From: Rothia nasimurium
GTDB taxonomy: Bacteria; Actinomycetota; Actinomycetes; Actinomycetales; Micrococcaceae
DNA: 32,199 nucleotides
Assembly (NCBI RefSeq): GCF_928381705.1
Contig: NZ_CAKMSR010000017.1
Span: forward strand, 1 to 32,199
Direction: 5' to 3'
Part shown: one piece after another, positions 6,731-13,727 of the stretch
How positions within the stretch are numbered: the stretch's first letter is position 1
Layout of the letters: the number at the start of each line of letters is the position of its first letter
Notes under the pieces: model-generated
Told to the model about the DNA's origin: nothing
What the model saw: only the letters and a program-made list of their open reading frames with translations
Database searches by the model: none
Made by a program: the position numbers and the translations under genes

Positions 6731-8431
6731 GTGAAAAAGTCACAGACCCTAGCTACTGCTCTACTGGTAGCTCCAACCCTTGCTCTACCATTGGCTACAG
6801 CGTCCGCTGAATCTCTACCGGCAACAGACACCACCGACCAGGCAATTTTCGCACCGGCCTCAGCTGCAACTCTTGCAGCCTCCGAACCGCTTGCCTCTGC
6901 TGAGCCCCTAGCTACTGCTGAACCAACTGCCACAACAGAGCCCACCACGGAACCGACAGTAGAGCCCTCAGCCACGGCCACCGCTGAACCCACCACTACC
7001 GTTGCTCCTGCACCCTCTGAATCGGCAACCCCAATCCCTCATGAGACAGCCCTACCAACAGCAGAAGCCACCACAACACCGTCAGAGGCCCCATCACCTG
7101 AGCCCAGCGAAACCTCCGCGCCGTCTCCAACTCCCTCACCTGAGGAAACTGTTGCCCCCACAGAACCAGAACCTACTAGCGCTCCTACCGACTCCCCCGT
7201 TGAGCCAGTAGAACCTGAGAATCCGGCACCTACTGACCCAGTGGAGCCTGAGACTCCTGTGGAGCCGGTAGACCCTGAGGTGCCCGTTGAACCTACCCCC
7301 ACCCCCGAAGAACCAGCGCCTGAAGAACCGGCCCCCGCATTTGTAGAAGAAGAGCAGACCCTCATTGTGGGCGACGTCCACGACTTTCAAGTTACAGGCG
7401 TTCCCACCGCGGATGCAGAGGTCAAATTTACCCTCACTGATTCAGCCAACGTGGTCATTGAACTGCGTGATGCAGATGGCGAGCTGAAGGCCTATATCAT
7501 TCGCACTGCGGACGAAAACGGTGAAGTAATCCTGACTCTCGATACTCAGGGCCTGGCTCCGGGCGAGTACACTCTGACGGCAACCGTTGGTGATAAGGAG
7601 GTAACGACAAAGATTATCGTCTCGCCCTCAGAATCAGAGCCTACTGACCCGGTAGACCCCGTTGTTCCTGAGCAGCCTGTGGAGCCGGTAGACCCCGTAG
7701 TTCCGGTAGAGCCGGTGGAGCCTGTTGAACCTGTTCAGCCGGTAGACCCCGTTGTTCCTGAGCAACCGGTAGAACCTGTGGAACCGGCAGAGCCTGTAGT
7801 TCCTACCGAGCCGATTCAGCCAGAAGTTCCAGCAGAACCAGCTCCGACTGAACCTCTCCAGCCAGAAAGCCCAGCACCGGCTGAGCCTGTAGAACCAACC
7901 AACCCGGCGAACCCTGCTAGCGAGAACCTCCCTGTGACCGAAGAACACCAGCTTGAAGCAACAGATCTGGATACAGCAGAGCCCACCAACATCATCGAGG
8001 CCCTGCGCGAGCCTGCGGCAACCCGCATCCCTGATACCCTTTCAAGCGCAACGGCAACGCCTCAGCGAGAAACGGCCTCTCGCGAGTTCAGTGAAACCCT
8101 CGAAGCTCTCATCCCCGGCGGCCGCGAGAACAGCACCTTAGAGTCACGCGAGTTCACCAGCAACCTTCAGGCCGGTGCCGTACCAGGCCGTCAAGCTGAC
8201 GCACAAGACCTACAGAACGGCAATACGGCCTCGCCTGCACCAGCACGCACCGAACAAGGCTCCCAAGACTCCACGAGCTCACAGGCCGATGCTGATACTG
8301 AGCAAGCAGCATCGAGCACCTTTGACTGGTTCAAGGCTCTATTTGCCGCACTGGGTGCTAGCTTTATCGGACTAGCTGCCTGGCTTGTCTTCGGCGGACG
8401 ACGCAAAGACAAGAACAAGAAGGAGCTCTAA
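6731..8431 (+). CDS. Secreted, membrane-anchored Pro/Glu/Thr-rich surface protein, 566 aa
   Basis: GTG start chosen because GAAAGGA lies 9 bases upstream and the signal peptide begins there (KKSQTLATALLVAPTLALP, cleavage near ATASA). Residues 50-200 are a low-complexity stalk of Thr/Pro/Glu/Ala. Residues 205-298 are a compact beta-sandwich-like domain (TLIVGDVHDFQVTG to KIIVSPSE). Residues 300-425 are EPVEPV/DPVVPEQPV repeats, followed by a mixed region. A hydrophobic segment at about 535-555 (ALFAALGASFIGLAAWLVFGG) with a basic tail anchors it. No LPxTG-type motif stands before the anchor, so it is probably membrane- and not sortase-anchored. The long stalk would lift the folded domain through the wall. 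Likely pairs with the preceding membrane protein, from the same transcript. Confidence 0.8.
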   Translation: MKKSQTLATALLVAPTLALPLATASAESLPATDTTDQAIFAPASAATLAASEPLASAEPLATAEPTATTEPTTEPTVEPSATATAEPTTTVAPAPSESATPIPHETALPTAEATTTPSEAPSPEPSETSAPSPTPSPEETVAPTEPEPTSAPTDSPVEPVEPENPAPTDPVEPETPVEPVDPEVPVEPTPTPEEPAPEEPAPAFVEEEQTLIVGDVHDFQVTGVPTADAEVKFTLTDSANVVIELRDADGELKAYIIRTADENGEVILTLDTQGLAPGEYTLTATVGDKEVTTKIIVSPSESEPTDPVDPVVPEQPVEPVDPVVPVEPVEPVEPVQPVDPVVPEQPVEPVEPAEPVVPTEPIQPEVPAEPAPTEPLQPESPAPAEPVEPTNPANPASENLPVTEEHQLEATDLDTAEPTNIIEALREPAATRIPDTLSSATATPQRETASREFSETLEALIPGGRENSTLESREFTSNLQAGAVPGRQADAQDLQNGNTASPAPARTEQGSQDSTSSQADADTEQAASSTFDWFKALFAALGASFIGLAAWLVFGGRRKDKNKKEL

Positions 8432-8460
8432 ACCGCTCTATCATCTAGTGACGCAGATAC

Positions 8461-8495
8461 GGTGGGAGTCTTACTTGATAAGTAAGACTCCCACC
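8461..8495 (+). terminator. Strong intrinsic terminator
   Basis: Perfect 15-bp stem (GGTGGGAGTCTTACT and its complement) with a 5-base loop, followed by TTTAATT, 30 bases after the stop of the surface-protein gene. Confidence 0.9.
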
Positions 8496-8580
8496 TTTAA
8501 TTCGTAGCCCATCATCTCAGCACTCAAACGCTGTAACGAGCTTTTGAGCATAGAGGGGAGAACCCCATGAGGTGTGCACC

Positions 8581-8609
8581 TTGAAGTACCTCACACCTTA
8601 AGCTACAGT
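8581..8609 (+). promoter_or_regulatory. Sigma-70-type promoter before the secreted-protein gene
   Basis: TTGAAG (8581-8586), a 17-base spacer and TACAGT (8604-8609) fit a vegetative promoter 39 bases before the GTG at 8648. A short inverted repeat (AGGTGTG / CACACCT) overlaps the -35 region and could be an operator. The gene's ribosome binding site is AGGAGG. Confidence 0.5.
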
Positions 8610-8647
8610 GTTTTGCATCATTAATGAAAATCACATAGGAGGTTATT

Positions 8648-9748
8648 GTGCTCCGTTTCCCCAAGTCGATACTAGCCACAGCCCTAGCTGGCACCATGCT
8701 CATCTCAACCACACCAGCTCAAGCACAGGAAACCCGCTTCGGCATCTCAGACAGCGACAAAACAGCTATTCAACAAGCCTTAGAGACATCAGAAGCAGAA
8801 AAAGACACCGCAAAGAAGGCTATAGCAAGCTTTACGAACAGCACAGCACCAGATGCATTCGATAACCTCATAGATAAGACCTTAGATTTGTCAGGCACAG
8901 AAGATTCCAACGTTCCGCTCCCTCACATTACGAAAACCGGTGGCCTGTCCCTAATCAACGAGTCCACCGGCGAGTCCCTCTCCATCGAAGCAGCAAACCC
9001 CAGCAATTCCACCCACACTATCGATGGACTAGCACAGTCAGAGACCACCGACGGCATCGACACATTTACACACATCACAGGAAGCAGCTCTGGCCAAATA
9101 CTTGCTGTTCTCACCCATGAGGATCTTCAAAACTCTGTAGATTTTTCGCTCAGCCTCCCTGAAGGATACAACTTCTCACTATCTACAGATGGCGCGGTAA
9201 ACATTACTAATCAAAGCGGAGAAACCGAAGGGTCTATAGCACAGCCCTGGGCAGTAGATTCGGCAGGAAACCTATTACCCACTTACTTTGAAGTTACAGA
9301 TTCAGGAGTTCGCCAGCACGTAGACCGTTCAACCGCCATAGGAGACGTAGTATTAGACCCAGATATTCAGTGGTGGGCTGCAACCGCAGCAAACTGTGCT
9401 CTGGCAATAGCCCCAGTACTTGCTCCTGGAGGTATTGGCGCAGCCGCCAAACTCGCAAAGCTGACCTCAAAGCTCAACGATGCAATCAAGAAGAACCAGA
9501 AACTAGCTAAGATTGTAGAGGAAGCCGGAGGTCAGATTGCCTATGTTCAGCTTCAGGTAAAAGCAGCCTCAAATGCTATCCGTGACAAACTCCCGGAAGC
9601 AGCCCAGAAAGTCTGGCCAGCCTTCCCGCTCAATGAAGCTGATAAAGCAAGGGTAGCTGCCGCATCAGGATTCAGCATTGAATTTATTCTCGATGCATTA
9701 GGTATCGACTCATGTTTTGACCTAGGTAAAGAAATAGCAGGAGTATAG
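8648..9748 (+). CDS. Secreted hypothetical protein, 366 aa
   Basis: Starts with GTG seven bases after a strong AGGAGG. A signal peptide covers about residues 1-26, with cleavage likely after AQA. The mature protein begins with a helical, charged stretch, then a beta-rich part (EDLQNSVDFSLSLPEGYNF, GAVNITNQSG). The C-terminal third has a hydrophobic helix (CALAIAPVLAPGGIGAAAKLAKL) and a long amphipathic helix pair. Two cysteines (near CALAIAP and in IDSCFDLG) could form a disulfide. No recognised catalytic motif. Secreted actinobacterial proteins with an Ala/Gly-rich C-terminal hydrophobic helix include bacteriocin-like and cell-contact proteins, but I cannot assign it. It has its own promoter and terminator-defined unit with the small membrane protein that follows. 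Confidence 0.75.
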   Translation: MLRFPKSILATALAGTMLISTTPAQAQETRFGISDSDKTAIQQALETSEAEKDTAKKAIASFTNSTAPDAFDNLIDKTLDLSGTEDSNVPLPHITKTGGLSLINESTGESLSIEAANPSNSTHTIDGLAQSETTDGIDTFTHITGSSSGQILAVLTHEDLQNSVDFSLSLPEGYNFSLSTDGAVNITNQSGETEGSIAQPWAVDSAGNLLPTYFEVTDSGVRQHVDRSTAIGDVVLDPDIQWWAATAANCALAIAPVLAPGGIGAAAKLAKLTSKLNDAIKKNQKLAKIVEEAGGQIAYVQLQVKAASNAIRDKLPEAAQKVWPAFPLNEADKARVAAASGFSIEFILDALGIDSCFDLGKEIAGV

Positions 9749-9763
9749 CCTCAGAGTAAAACC

Positions 9764-10060
9764 ATGGCACAGACCCTTTTCCTTTTCTTTATTAATCTTT
9801 CTGTCGTAGTTTTCATAATATATGTCAGTGTGAGAGCAACTAACCGTGAATCTTCCGCTAGAAGAAACCCGGCATCTCTTTTCACGTGTTATTTTGTTGC
9901 AGCTTATACAGCCTATAGTTTCCCTATCCAACTTAGAGGTGAAACTCCTTCCTTTGTTCTTGTTGTGGGTATTGGGCTGTGTCTAGGAACGATCTTCAGT
10001 TTCTTTGCGATATCAAACCGGGAGAAAGAGAACGACACGTCAGATATAAACCCAAAATAA
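9764..10060 (+). CDS. Small membrane protein, 98 aa, three transmembrane segments
   Basis: Starts 15 bases after the secreted protein's stop and is probably co-transcribed with it. Hydrophobic segments lie at about residues 4-23 (TLFLFFINLSVVVFIIYVSV), 40-56 and 65-83 (FVLVVGIGLCLGTIFSFFAI), with a charged C-terminus. It is noticeably more AT-rich than its neighbours. No family recognised. A secreted protein followed at once by a small polytopic membrane protein is the layout of many bacteriocin/immunity pairs, so immunity is a hypothesis, not a finding. Confidence 0.6.
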   Translation: MAQTLFLFFINLSVVVFIIYVSVRATNRESSARRNPASLFTCYFVAAYTAYSFPIQLRGETPSFVLVVGIGLCLGTIFSFFAISNREKENDTSDINPK

Positions 10061-10095
10061 GATAGGGTTTGCTTAGCAGAAAGTAAAAGCTTTCC

Positions 10096-10165
10096 TCGCC
10101 CGTCGGCTAGCTGCACCGCGAAAGGTTATCTCGCCCGTCGGCTAGCTGCACCGCGAAAGGTTATT
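10096..10165. repeat. 35-bp tandem direct repeat, two perfect copies
   Basis: Two adjacent identical 35-base units (10096-10130 and 10131-10165), each holding GTCGGCTAGCTGCACCGCG, directly upstream of the three-hairpin element at 10168-10278. In the 482-bp gap between genes (10061-10542) these repeats and the structured element are the only features I see up to the promoter region of the next gene. Confidence 0.9.
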
Positions 10166-10167
10166 AC

Positions 10168-10285
10168 GGGGGCTAGCGCCGCCCCCGAACCCCCGCGCAA
10201 GCGCCGCGCTTGACCGACTGCCGCACAAAACCCCCGCCCTCTTTGACGCGCAGAGCGCGACAGAGGGCGGGGTTTTTGCTTGCCC
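10168..10285 (+). other. Three-hairpin structured element, copy A
   Basis: Hairpin 1: 10168-10174 / 10182-10188 (CGGGGGC / GCCCCCG). Hairpin 2: 10199-10204 / 10208-10213 (CAAGCG-CCG-CGCTTG). Hairpin 3: outer stem 10233-10243 / 10263-10273 (11 bp) enclosing, after an internal loop, the inner hairpin CGCGC-AGA-GCGCG (10248-10260), then five T and GCTTGCC. Copy B at 24582-24697 has the same order, the same loops in hairpins 2 and 3 and different paired bases in the stems. The T-run suggests that at least the last hairpin can act as a terminator on the plus strand. Confidence 0.75.
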
Positions 10286-10503
10286 TGGGAGTTCGTGAGC
10301 TAGGAAGTGCCAGTGAGGTATGCAGGCCAGCTTGTTCAAATATGGCAGGTTATGTGCGGAATGGGTTCAGGGTTAGGGCTAATTGAGCTTCTGCGGTGTA
10401 GACATCCAGACTCTCCAGGGAAGTGGCTTCATTCTTAGGCAGTGCTGATTCCCCAAAAGTTCCCACCCGTATCTAGCCAGACACTCGACAAAATACCTCT
10501 AAT

Positions 10504-10538
10504 TTATGTGCAACACAATTATTTATGTGACACAATAA
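10504..10538. promoter_or_regulatory. Paired inverted-repeat operators of the toxin-antitoxin operon
   Basis: Two similar sites spaced 19 bases, TTATGTGcaACACAA (10504-10518) and TTATGTGACACAATAA (10523-10538), each built on TGTG/CACA half-sites and immediately before the ATG at 10543. Ribbon-helix-helix antitoxins bind such closely spaced palindromes as pairs of dimers and repress their own operon. Confidence 0.55.
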
Positions 10539-10542
10539 TACT

Positions 10543-10803
10543 ATGAAGTTCATCTTCCTGCCCTCAGCAGCAAAGCACGGATACACAGAAGCTGACGCGC
10601 TCAATGCAATCAAGAACTACCATCGCCATAAACCACGGTTTGAGCAATCGAGAATCCCCAACTTACCAGACCCCGACCTCTACATCGGCCCTTCCCGTAA
10701 GGGTGATTTACTGGAAGTTATGGTCTACGAAGTTACACCAGATATTGTTATCTTCCACTGCATGAAACTCCGCGGCAAGACCTACACAAAAACCCTCCAA
10801 TAG
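10543..10803 (+). CDS. Putative type II toxin, 86 aa
   Basis: Small protein with the pattern HGYTEADALNAI, LYIGPSRKGDLLEVMVYE and IVIFHCMKLRGKTY. It is shared by small actinobacterial proteins encoded just upstream of ribbon-helix-helix proteins: a helix, then a four-strand sheet, resembling the compact BrnT/RelE-size ribonuclease toxins. Catalytic residues cannot be named with confidence; His and Arg in the last strand are candidates. The partner gene starts 11 bases downstream. The toxin-first order and the paired operator sites upstream support an autoregulated toxin-antitoxin unit that helps hold the element in the population. Family assignment is by context and pattern only. Confidence 0.65.
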   Translation: MKFIFLPSAAKHGYTEADALNAIKNYHRHKPRFEQSRIPNLPDPDLYIGPSRKGDLLEVMVYEVTPDIVIFHCMKLRGKTYTKTLQ

Positions 10804-10814
10804 AAAGAAAGAAC

Positions 10815-11177
10815 ATGTCACAGCTTGATAACCTCAAAGATATCGACTTCAACAACCTCACCCTAGCCGATCACGAAAAAATTGGTGAAGCCCTCTCCCA
10901 GTGGGCAGAGTCTGATGAATTTTTTGAAGCTCTAGACAAAGCGACCATCCTACCTAGAACCCCTGAAGGTGTTGCCCGCGCTGAAAAAATCGTCGCAGCT
11001 GCCACCCGAGGACGCCCAGCCCTTGCTGAAACCGTCAACGGCCACTCCCCCAGCATCAACGCCCGAGTAACCCCCGATATCAAAGACCGCCTGACCCGCT
11101 ATACCCAAGAACAGGGCGTGAGCACATCTGAGGTCATTCGAGAGGCCCTTGACAAATTCCTCCCTCAAGCAGCTTAG
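10815..11177 (+). CDS. Putative antitoxin with C-terminal ribbon-helix-helix, 120 aa
   Basis: The C-terminal 45 residues (SINARVTPDIKDRLTRYTQE, then GVSTSEVIREALDKFL) are a clear ribbon-helix-helix DNA-binding domain: a short strand, helix, turn with S-x-S-E, helix. The N-terminal 75 residues, acidic and helical, would wrap the toxin. It is unusual that the DNA-binding domain is C-terminal, but this occurs in several antitoxin families. An AAAGAAAGAA ribosome-binding stretch lies before the ATG. Likely binds the operator pair at 10504-10538. Followed by a strong stem-loop. Confidence 0.75.
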   Translation: MSQLDNLKDIDFNNLTLADHEKIGEALSQWAESDEFFEALDKATILPRTPEGVARAEKIVAAATRGRPALAETVNGHSPSINARVTPDIKDRLTRYTQEQGVSTSEVIREALDKFLPQAA

Positions 11178-11219
11178 AAGGCCACAGCCATTGCAAAAGA
11201 GTTTAGCCAGAGGGCAAAT

Positions 11220-11265
11220 AATTCCACTCCACACTTGAAACCCAATTCAAGTGTGGGGTGGAATT
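11220..11265 (+). terminator. Long stem-loop after the toxin-antitoxin pair
   Basis: A 20-bp stem with one G·U pair and a 6-base loop (AATTCCACTCC... / ...GGTGGAATT). It ends five bases before the GTG of the hicA pseudogene, so it separates the two toxin-antitoxin loci and may also limit initiation at the second. Confidence 0.75.
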
Positions 11266-11270
11266 ATAGC

Positions 11271-11465
11271 GTGACCAAGAAACGCGACCTCATTATACAC
11301 ATCAACCGAGCCGCGTGAGAAAGGGGTCTAGAGTTCAACCAACACAGAAGCGGAGGGAATCATGACATCTACACACTAGATGGACAACGCATATCGATCC
11401 CCCGGCACACCGAAATCAACGAACTCACAGTCAAGGGCATCTACAAACAGGCAGCGGAGTCATGA
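11271..11465 (+). pseudogene. hicA: hicA toxin gene with an in-frame TGA at codon 16
   Basis: Read through the TGA (11316-11318) the frame gives a complete HicA of 64 residues. It begins MTKKRDLIIHINRAA, has the SGGNHDIY segment with the catalytic-position His, and closes with ISIPRHTEINELTVKGIYKQ, the hallmark of HicA in HicAB systems. HicA is a ribosome-independent mRNA interferase. The TGA replaces a residue that is commonly Arg or Lys there; a single CGA-to-TGA change would explain it. No alternative start follows that would leave the domain whole. Its terminal TGA overlaps the hicB ATG (ATGA at 11462-11465). The antitoxin is intact, so a toxin-dead, antitoxin-kept locus is the simplest reading. 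Confidence 0.85.
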
Positions 11466-11857
11466 GGAAAGGACTGGTGGAAGTAATGAAGACCTACAAG
11501 ACTACAGCTATCAAGAGCGGAAAATACTGGCACCTGGACATCGAGGGCTTTATCCAGGGCACCCAAGCTAGATCTCTTGCAGAAGCCGAAGGAATGGCCA
11601 AGGACTTCATCAGTGGTATGAATGATGAGGCCCTGGAAGAAATCACTATCAACTTGAAAATCCAACTACCTGAGGATATTGCAGAGGTCAGAGCAGAAGC
11701 GGAGCGTCTATTCATGCAGGCCCAGCTCTCAAACTCTTTAGCTGCTGAGAAGTCCCGGCAGGCAGCTAAGACGCTCAAGCGGCAGGGGCTGACCCCTAAG
11801 GATATTGGTCAGGTTCTTGATATCTCATATCAGCGGGCGGCCCAGCTAGTTGCCTAA
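11462..11857 (+). CDS. hicB: HicB antitoxin, 131 aa
   Basis: The N-terminal 65 residues (TTAIKSGKYWHLDIEGFIQG, AEAEGMAKDFIS) have the RNase H-like HicB fold that caps HicA. The C-terminal 35 residues (RQGLTPKDIGQVLDISYQRAAQLV) are a helix-turn-helix for autoregulation. The ATGA overlap with hicA picks the start at 11462; a second ATG at 11487 would remove only the first residues. With hicA interrupted it could still protect the cell against other HicA toxins or act only as a repressor. Followed by two successive terminators. Confidence 0.88.
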   Translation: MRKGLVEVMKTYKTTAIKSGKYWHLDIEGFIQGTQARSLAEAEGMAKDFISGMNDEALEEITINLKIQLPEDIAEVRAEAERLFMQAQLSNSLAAEKSRQAAKTLKRQGLTPKDIGQVLDISYQRAAQLVA

Positions 11858-11869
11858 ACGACTAGCCGG

Positions 11870-11897
11870 CCCCGGCACAACTCTTGCGGTGTCGGGG
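11870..11897 (+). terminator. Terminator after hicB
   Basis: Nine-pair stem (CCCCGGCAC with GTGTCGGGG, one G·U) and 10-base loop, followed by TTTCCT, 12 bases past the hicB stop. Confidence 0.7.
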
Positions 11898-11931
11898 TTT
11901 CCTCAAAGTGACGTAAACAAGCTAGAGTCAC

Positions 11932-11980
11932 GGCGTTGATCTTAGGTGCGATGCAAGGCATCTTACCTAAGATCAACGCC
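11932..11980 (+). terminator. Two-tier hairpin terminator
   Basis: Perfect outer stem of 16 bp (GGCGTTGATCTTAGGT and complement) holding an inner hairpin GATGC-AAG-GCATC, followed by TTTCTT. It insulates the structured region that starts about 20 bases later from upstream transcription. Confidence 0.8.
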
Positions 11981-12005
11981 TTTCTTGTACCTACAGCTCT
12001 TCGGC

Positions 12006-12306
12006 TAGGGGATCCTATGGCGTCGCAAGCTCCTTATAGGATCTCCTAACCTTAGTTACCGTTTACACGCTGCTGTCCCGTCCCTGCTGGCATTCGAGGC
12101 TAGGGGCTTGGACCTAACTGTGCAAGCCTAAAGGCCAAGGCGTATTCAAAATTTCTACCGGCGCTCCTGCGTCGCTTATTTCCTCAGAAATTTCGATGCC
12201 GCCATTGCCCCTTACGGGGTTGCACAGCTCTAGGTCTTTAGCCCCTTGACGCCTTCTTCTGCCATCAGGGACGGGACAGCTACCAGCCAGATAGCCATCC
12301 TGCTGG
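12006..12306 (+). ncRNA. Candidate multibranched structured RNA or leader of the next gene
   Basis: Nested and ordered pairings fill this 470-bp gap between genes. A 5' hairpin: 12006-12018 with 12036-12048. Closing stem P1: 12072-12086 with 12266-12280 (15 perfect pairs), continued by 12088-12092 with 12260-12264. Then 12102-12108 with 12240-12246, 12111-12116 with 12231-12236, and 12118-12125 with 12220-12227 (8 pairs). Inside these, three side hairpins: GCCT/AGGC (12126-12135), AAATTTC/GAAATTT (about 12149-12193) and CCCC-TTAC-GGGG (12208-12219). A last hairpin CCAGC/GCTGG (12283-12306) lies just before the GAAAGGA of the gene at 12330. I know no family with this layout. The strand is chosen from the downstream gene; it could also be an independent RNA. 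Confidence 0.6.
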
Positions 12307-12329
12307 AGCAAGTGAAAGGAACACAAGTA

Positions 12330-12752
12330 ATGAGCCAGGGATATGTTTACGACTGGGGTAATGCAGTAGTCGAGGATGTAGAAGCGCCTCACGAGCTGGA
12401 GTACCTGGAATGGGATAAGAGCCTAAAAAATTTCGTTACTCAAGGCTATAGTCTCCAGCGCATCTATCTTCAGCCCTCTAACCGCTGCGAGGTACATGAG
12501 GACGAGCTGGAATACTGCGGGCTTGACCCCTATGAGGCAAACTTCAGCGGCTCAGAATGGCGGATAGATTCAGAAACTGGTGAGTGCATGAACGCCGGAT
12601 GGATGTATGAAATGGGCGAGGCCTATATATCAGATGAGACCAGAGCAGAGGCGCTCTGTCAGCGACTATGGGAGCAGAGCATAGAAGAAGCCTACAAGGA
12701 TAGCGAAGAGAAGCACGAGGGGGAAGTATTCTTCTACACCGAATGGGACTAA
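12330..12752 (+). CDS. Hypothetical acidic protein, 140 aa
   Basis: Not recognised. ATG at 12330 is chosen because GAAAGGA stands 10 bases upstream; upstream in-frame codons lie in the structured region. The product is strongly acidic and rich in Tyr and Trp (YLEWDKSLKNF, EMGEAYISDETRAEALCQRLWEQ, FFYTEWD). It has no signal peptide or membrane segment. Acidic, aromatic-rich small proteins on mobile elements often mimic DNA (anti-restriction, anti-CRISPR), but composition alone cannot show that. It is the only gene between the structured leader and the strong terminator at 12985, so leader and gene probably form one regulated unit. Confidence 0.65.
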   Translation: MSQGYVYDWGNAVVEDVEAPHELEYLEWDKSLKNFVTQGYSLQRIYLQPSNRCEVHEDELEYCGLDPYEANFSGSEWRIDSETGECMNAGWMYEMGEAYISDETRAEALCQRLWEQSIEEAYKDSEEKHEGEVFFYTEWD

Positions 12753-12984
12753 ATCAACGGTGGGCTGCCGAACTGATACCGGCAGTTCACTTCCCTACGC
12801 ATAACCCAAACGGCATATGTATCTACTGCCCTGGAAACCAGAACCGGAAACCCTCTAACTTCTGCGGAATCGGAAATGGCAAAACGGAATCCGCAATCGG
12901 AAACGCAACGCCCTAGCAAGACATTCGAAACGAAAACACAATGCTTAGCGACGGCAGCTCATACCTCACACAAAAAAAGGGGGT

Positions 12985-13020
12985 GGGGCTCAACTGTTCC
13001 AAATTGAACAGTTGAGCCCC
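12985..13020. terminator. Strong bidirectional terminator built on the repeated palindrome
   Basis: Perfect 15-bp stem GGGGCTCAACTGTTC and complement with a 6-base loop, extended by GGGG/CCCC after one mismatch and flanked by an A-run on the left and a T-run on the right. It separates the convergent genes ending at 12752 (+) and 13050 (-). Its core (12992-13013) is the third copy of the palindrome at 5307 and 27136. Confidence 0.92.
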
Positions 13021-13049
13021 TCCCCTTTTTTCTCTTCCGCAACTACTCA

Positions 13050-13727
13050 CTAAGAAGCCGGAACGAAACTACCAAGCTCGTACCCATCAACGAGCCACAG
13101 CCCATCATCATCCTGAACAAGCCGCATCGTCCATACAGAATACCCACCAGGCATAGACCCCTCTCCAATACGAGAAACCCACTGCCAAGAAGCATACTGA
13201 GTCGAATAATGCACATGCTCATCAGAATGCTCATCAGCCGCAGCCGTGGGGTCTTCCTCATGGTCATGGGAATCAGCGCCCATGAACTCTACCGTCACCG
13301 TAGTGTAAGCACGTTGCTCATACGCAACCAGGAACTGACTGGCCAATGCATTATGCCCGTTCTCAACTAACAGCCCCTTCATCTGCTCAGTCATTAAGGG
13401 CTCAGCCCGCCGCAAAGCATCAGTCATGGTCTGATCTACCGTCGAATCAAAGCAGAACCCAATCCCCATAACAGCAGCGGCTACCGCATCAGCGTCAGAA
13501 CGGTCTACCTCACCAATATCAGGGCACGCACCTTCAGCTAGCTCAGTACCAGCCGTAGCAGTCGCACTGGCAGCGGGGCCGATACTCGTACTGGGGCTCT
13601 CGCTGGGTGCTTCAGATACGCTATTCTGCCCCATCAGGCTCCCAATCCACACCAGTAGTGCGATAAGCCCTGCACCAACAACCAGTGCCGAGGAGCAGAC
13701 AATCCAGATCAATTTATCGCGGGTCAT
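13050..13727 (-). CDS. Membrane-anchored extracellular protein, 225 aa, transfer-module type
   Basis: A transmembrane segment at about residues 7-29 (LIWIVCSSALVVGAGLIALLVWIG) is followed by a Ser/Thr/Ala-rich linker and an extracellular domain from about 65. The C-terminal half (ALASQFLVAYEQRAYTTVTV, YASWQWVSRIGEG, VWTMRLVQDDDGLWLVDGYE) reads like an NTF2-like/VirB8-TcpC-type scaffold domain; a His/Asp-rich loop (DSHDHEED, DEHSDEHVH) may bind metal. Its ATG overlaps the stop of the lytic transglycosylase gene (TAATG at 13727), so the two are translationally coupled. VirB8-type function is inference from fold pattern and neighbourhood. Confidence 0.65.
   Translation of the reverse strand: MTRDKLIWIVCSSALVVGAGLIALLVWIGSLMGQNSVSEAPSESPSTSIGPAASATATAGTELAEGACPDIGEVDRSDADAVAAAVMGIGFCFDSTVDQTMTDALRRAEPLMTEQMKGLLVENGHNALASQFLVAYEQRAYTTVTVEFMGADSHDHEEDPTAAADEHSDEHVHYSTQYASWQWVSRIGEGSMPGGYSVWTMRLVQDDDGLWLVDGYELGSFVPAS

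Noticed and set aside
6640..7948. Several minus-strand ORFs rich in Gly/Ser/Val or Arg/Leu/Tyr
   Set aside because: They are shadows of the Pro/Glu-rich repeats of the surface protein on the plus strand.
10286..10500. Possible gene or regulatory element in the gap after structured element A
   Set aside because: No convincing reading frame, repeat or stem found in these 215 bases.
11380..11571. 63-codon plus-strand ORF
   Set aside because: It is an off-frame reading of the hicA/hicB overlap, with composition unlike a protein gene.
12114..12392. 92-codon minus-strand ORF
   Set aside because: It lies in the multibranched inverted-repeat region and overlaps the start of the gene at 12330; no ribosome binding site and odd composition.
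12840..12905. Several CGGAA-containing words in the gap 12753-12984
   Set aside because: Spacing is irregular (6 to 26 bases) and units are short; I see no supported iteron array. The gap otherwise holds nothing up to the terminator at 12985.
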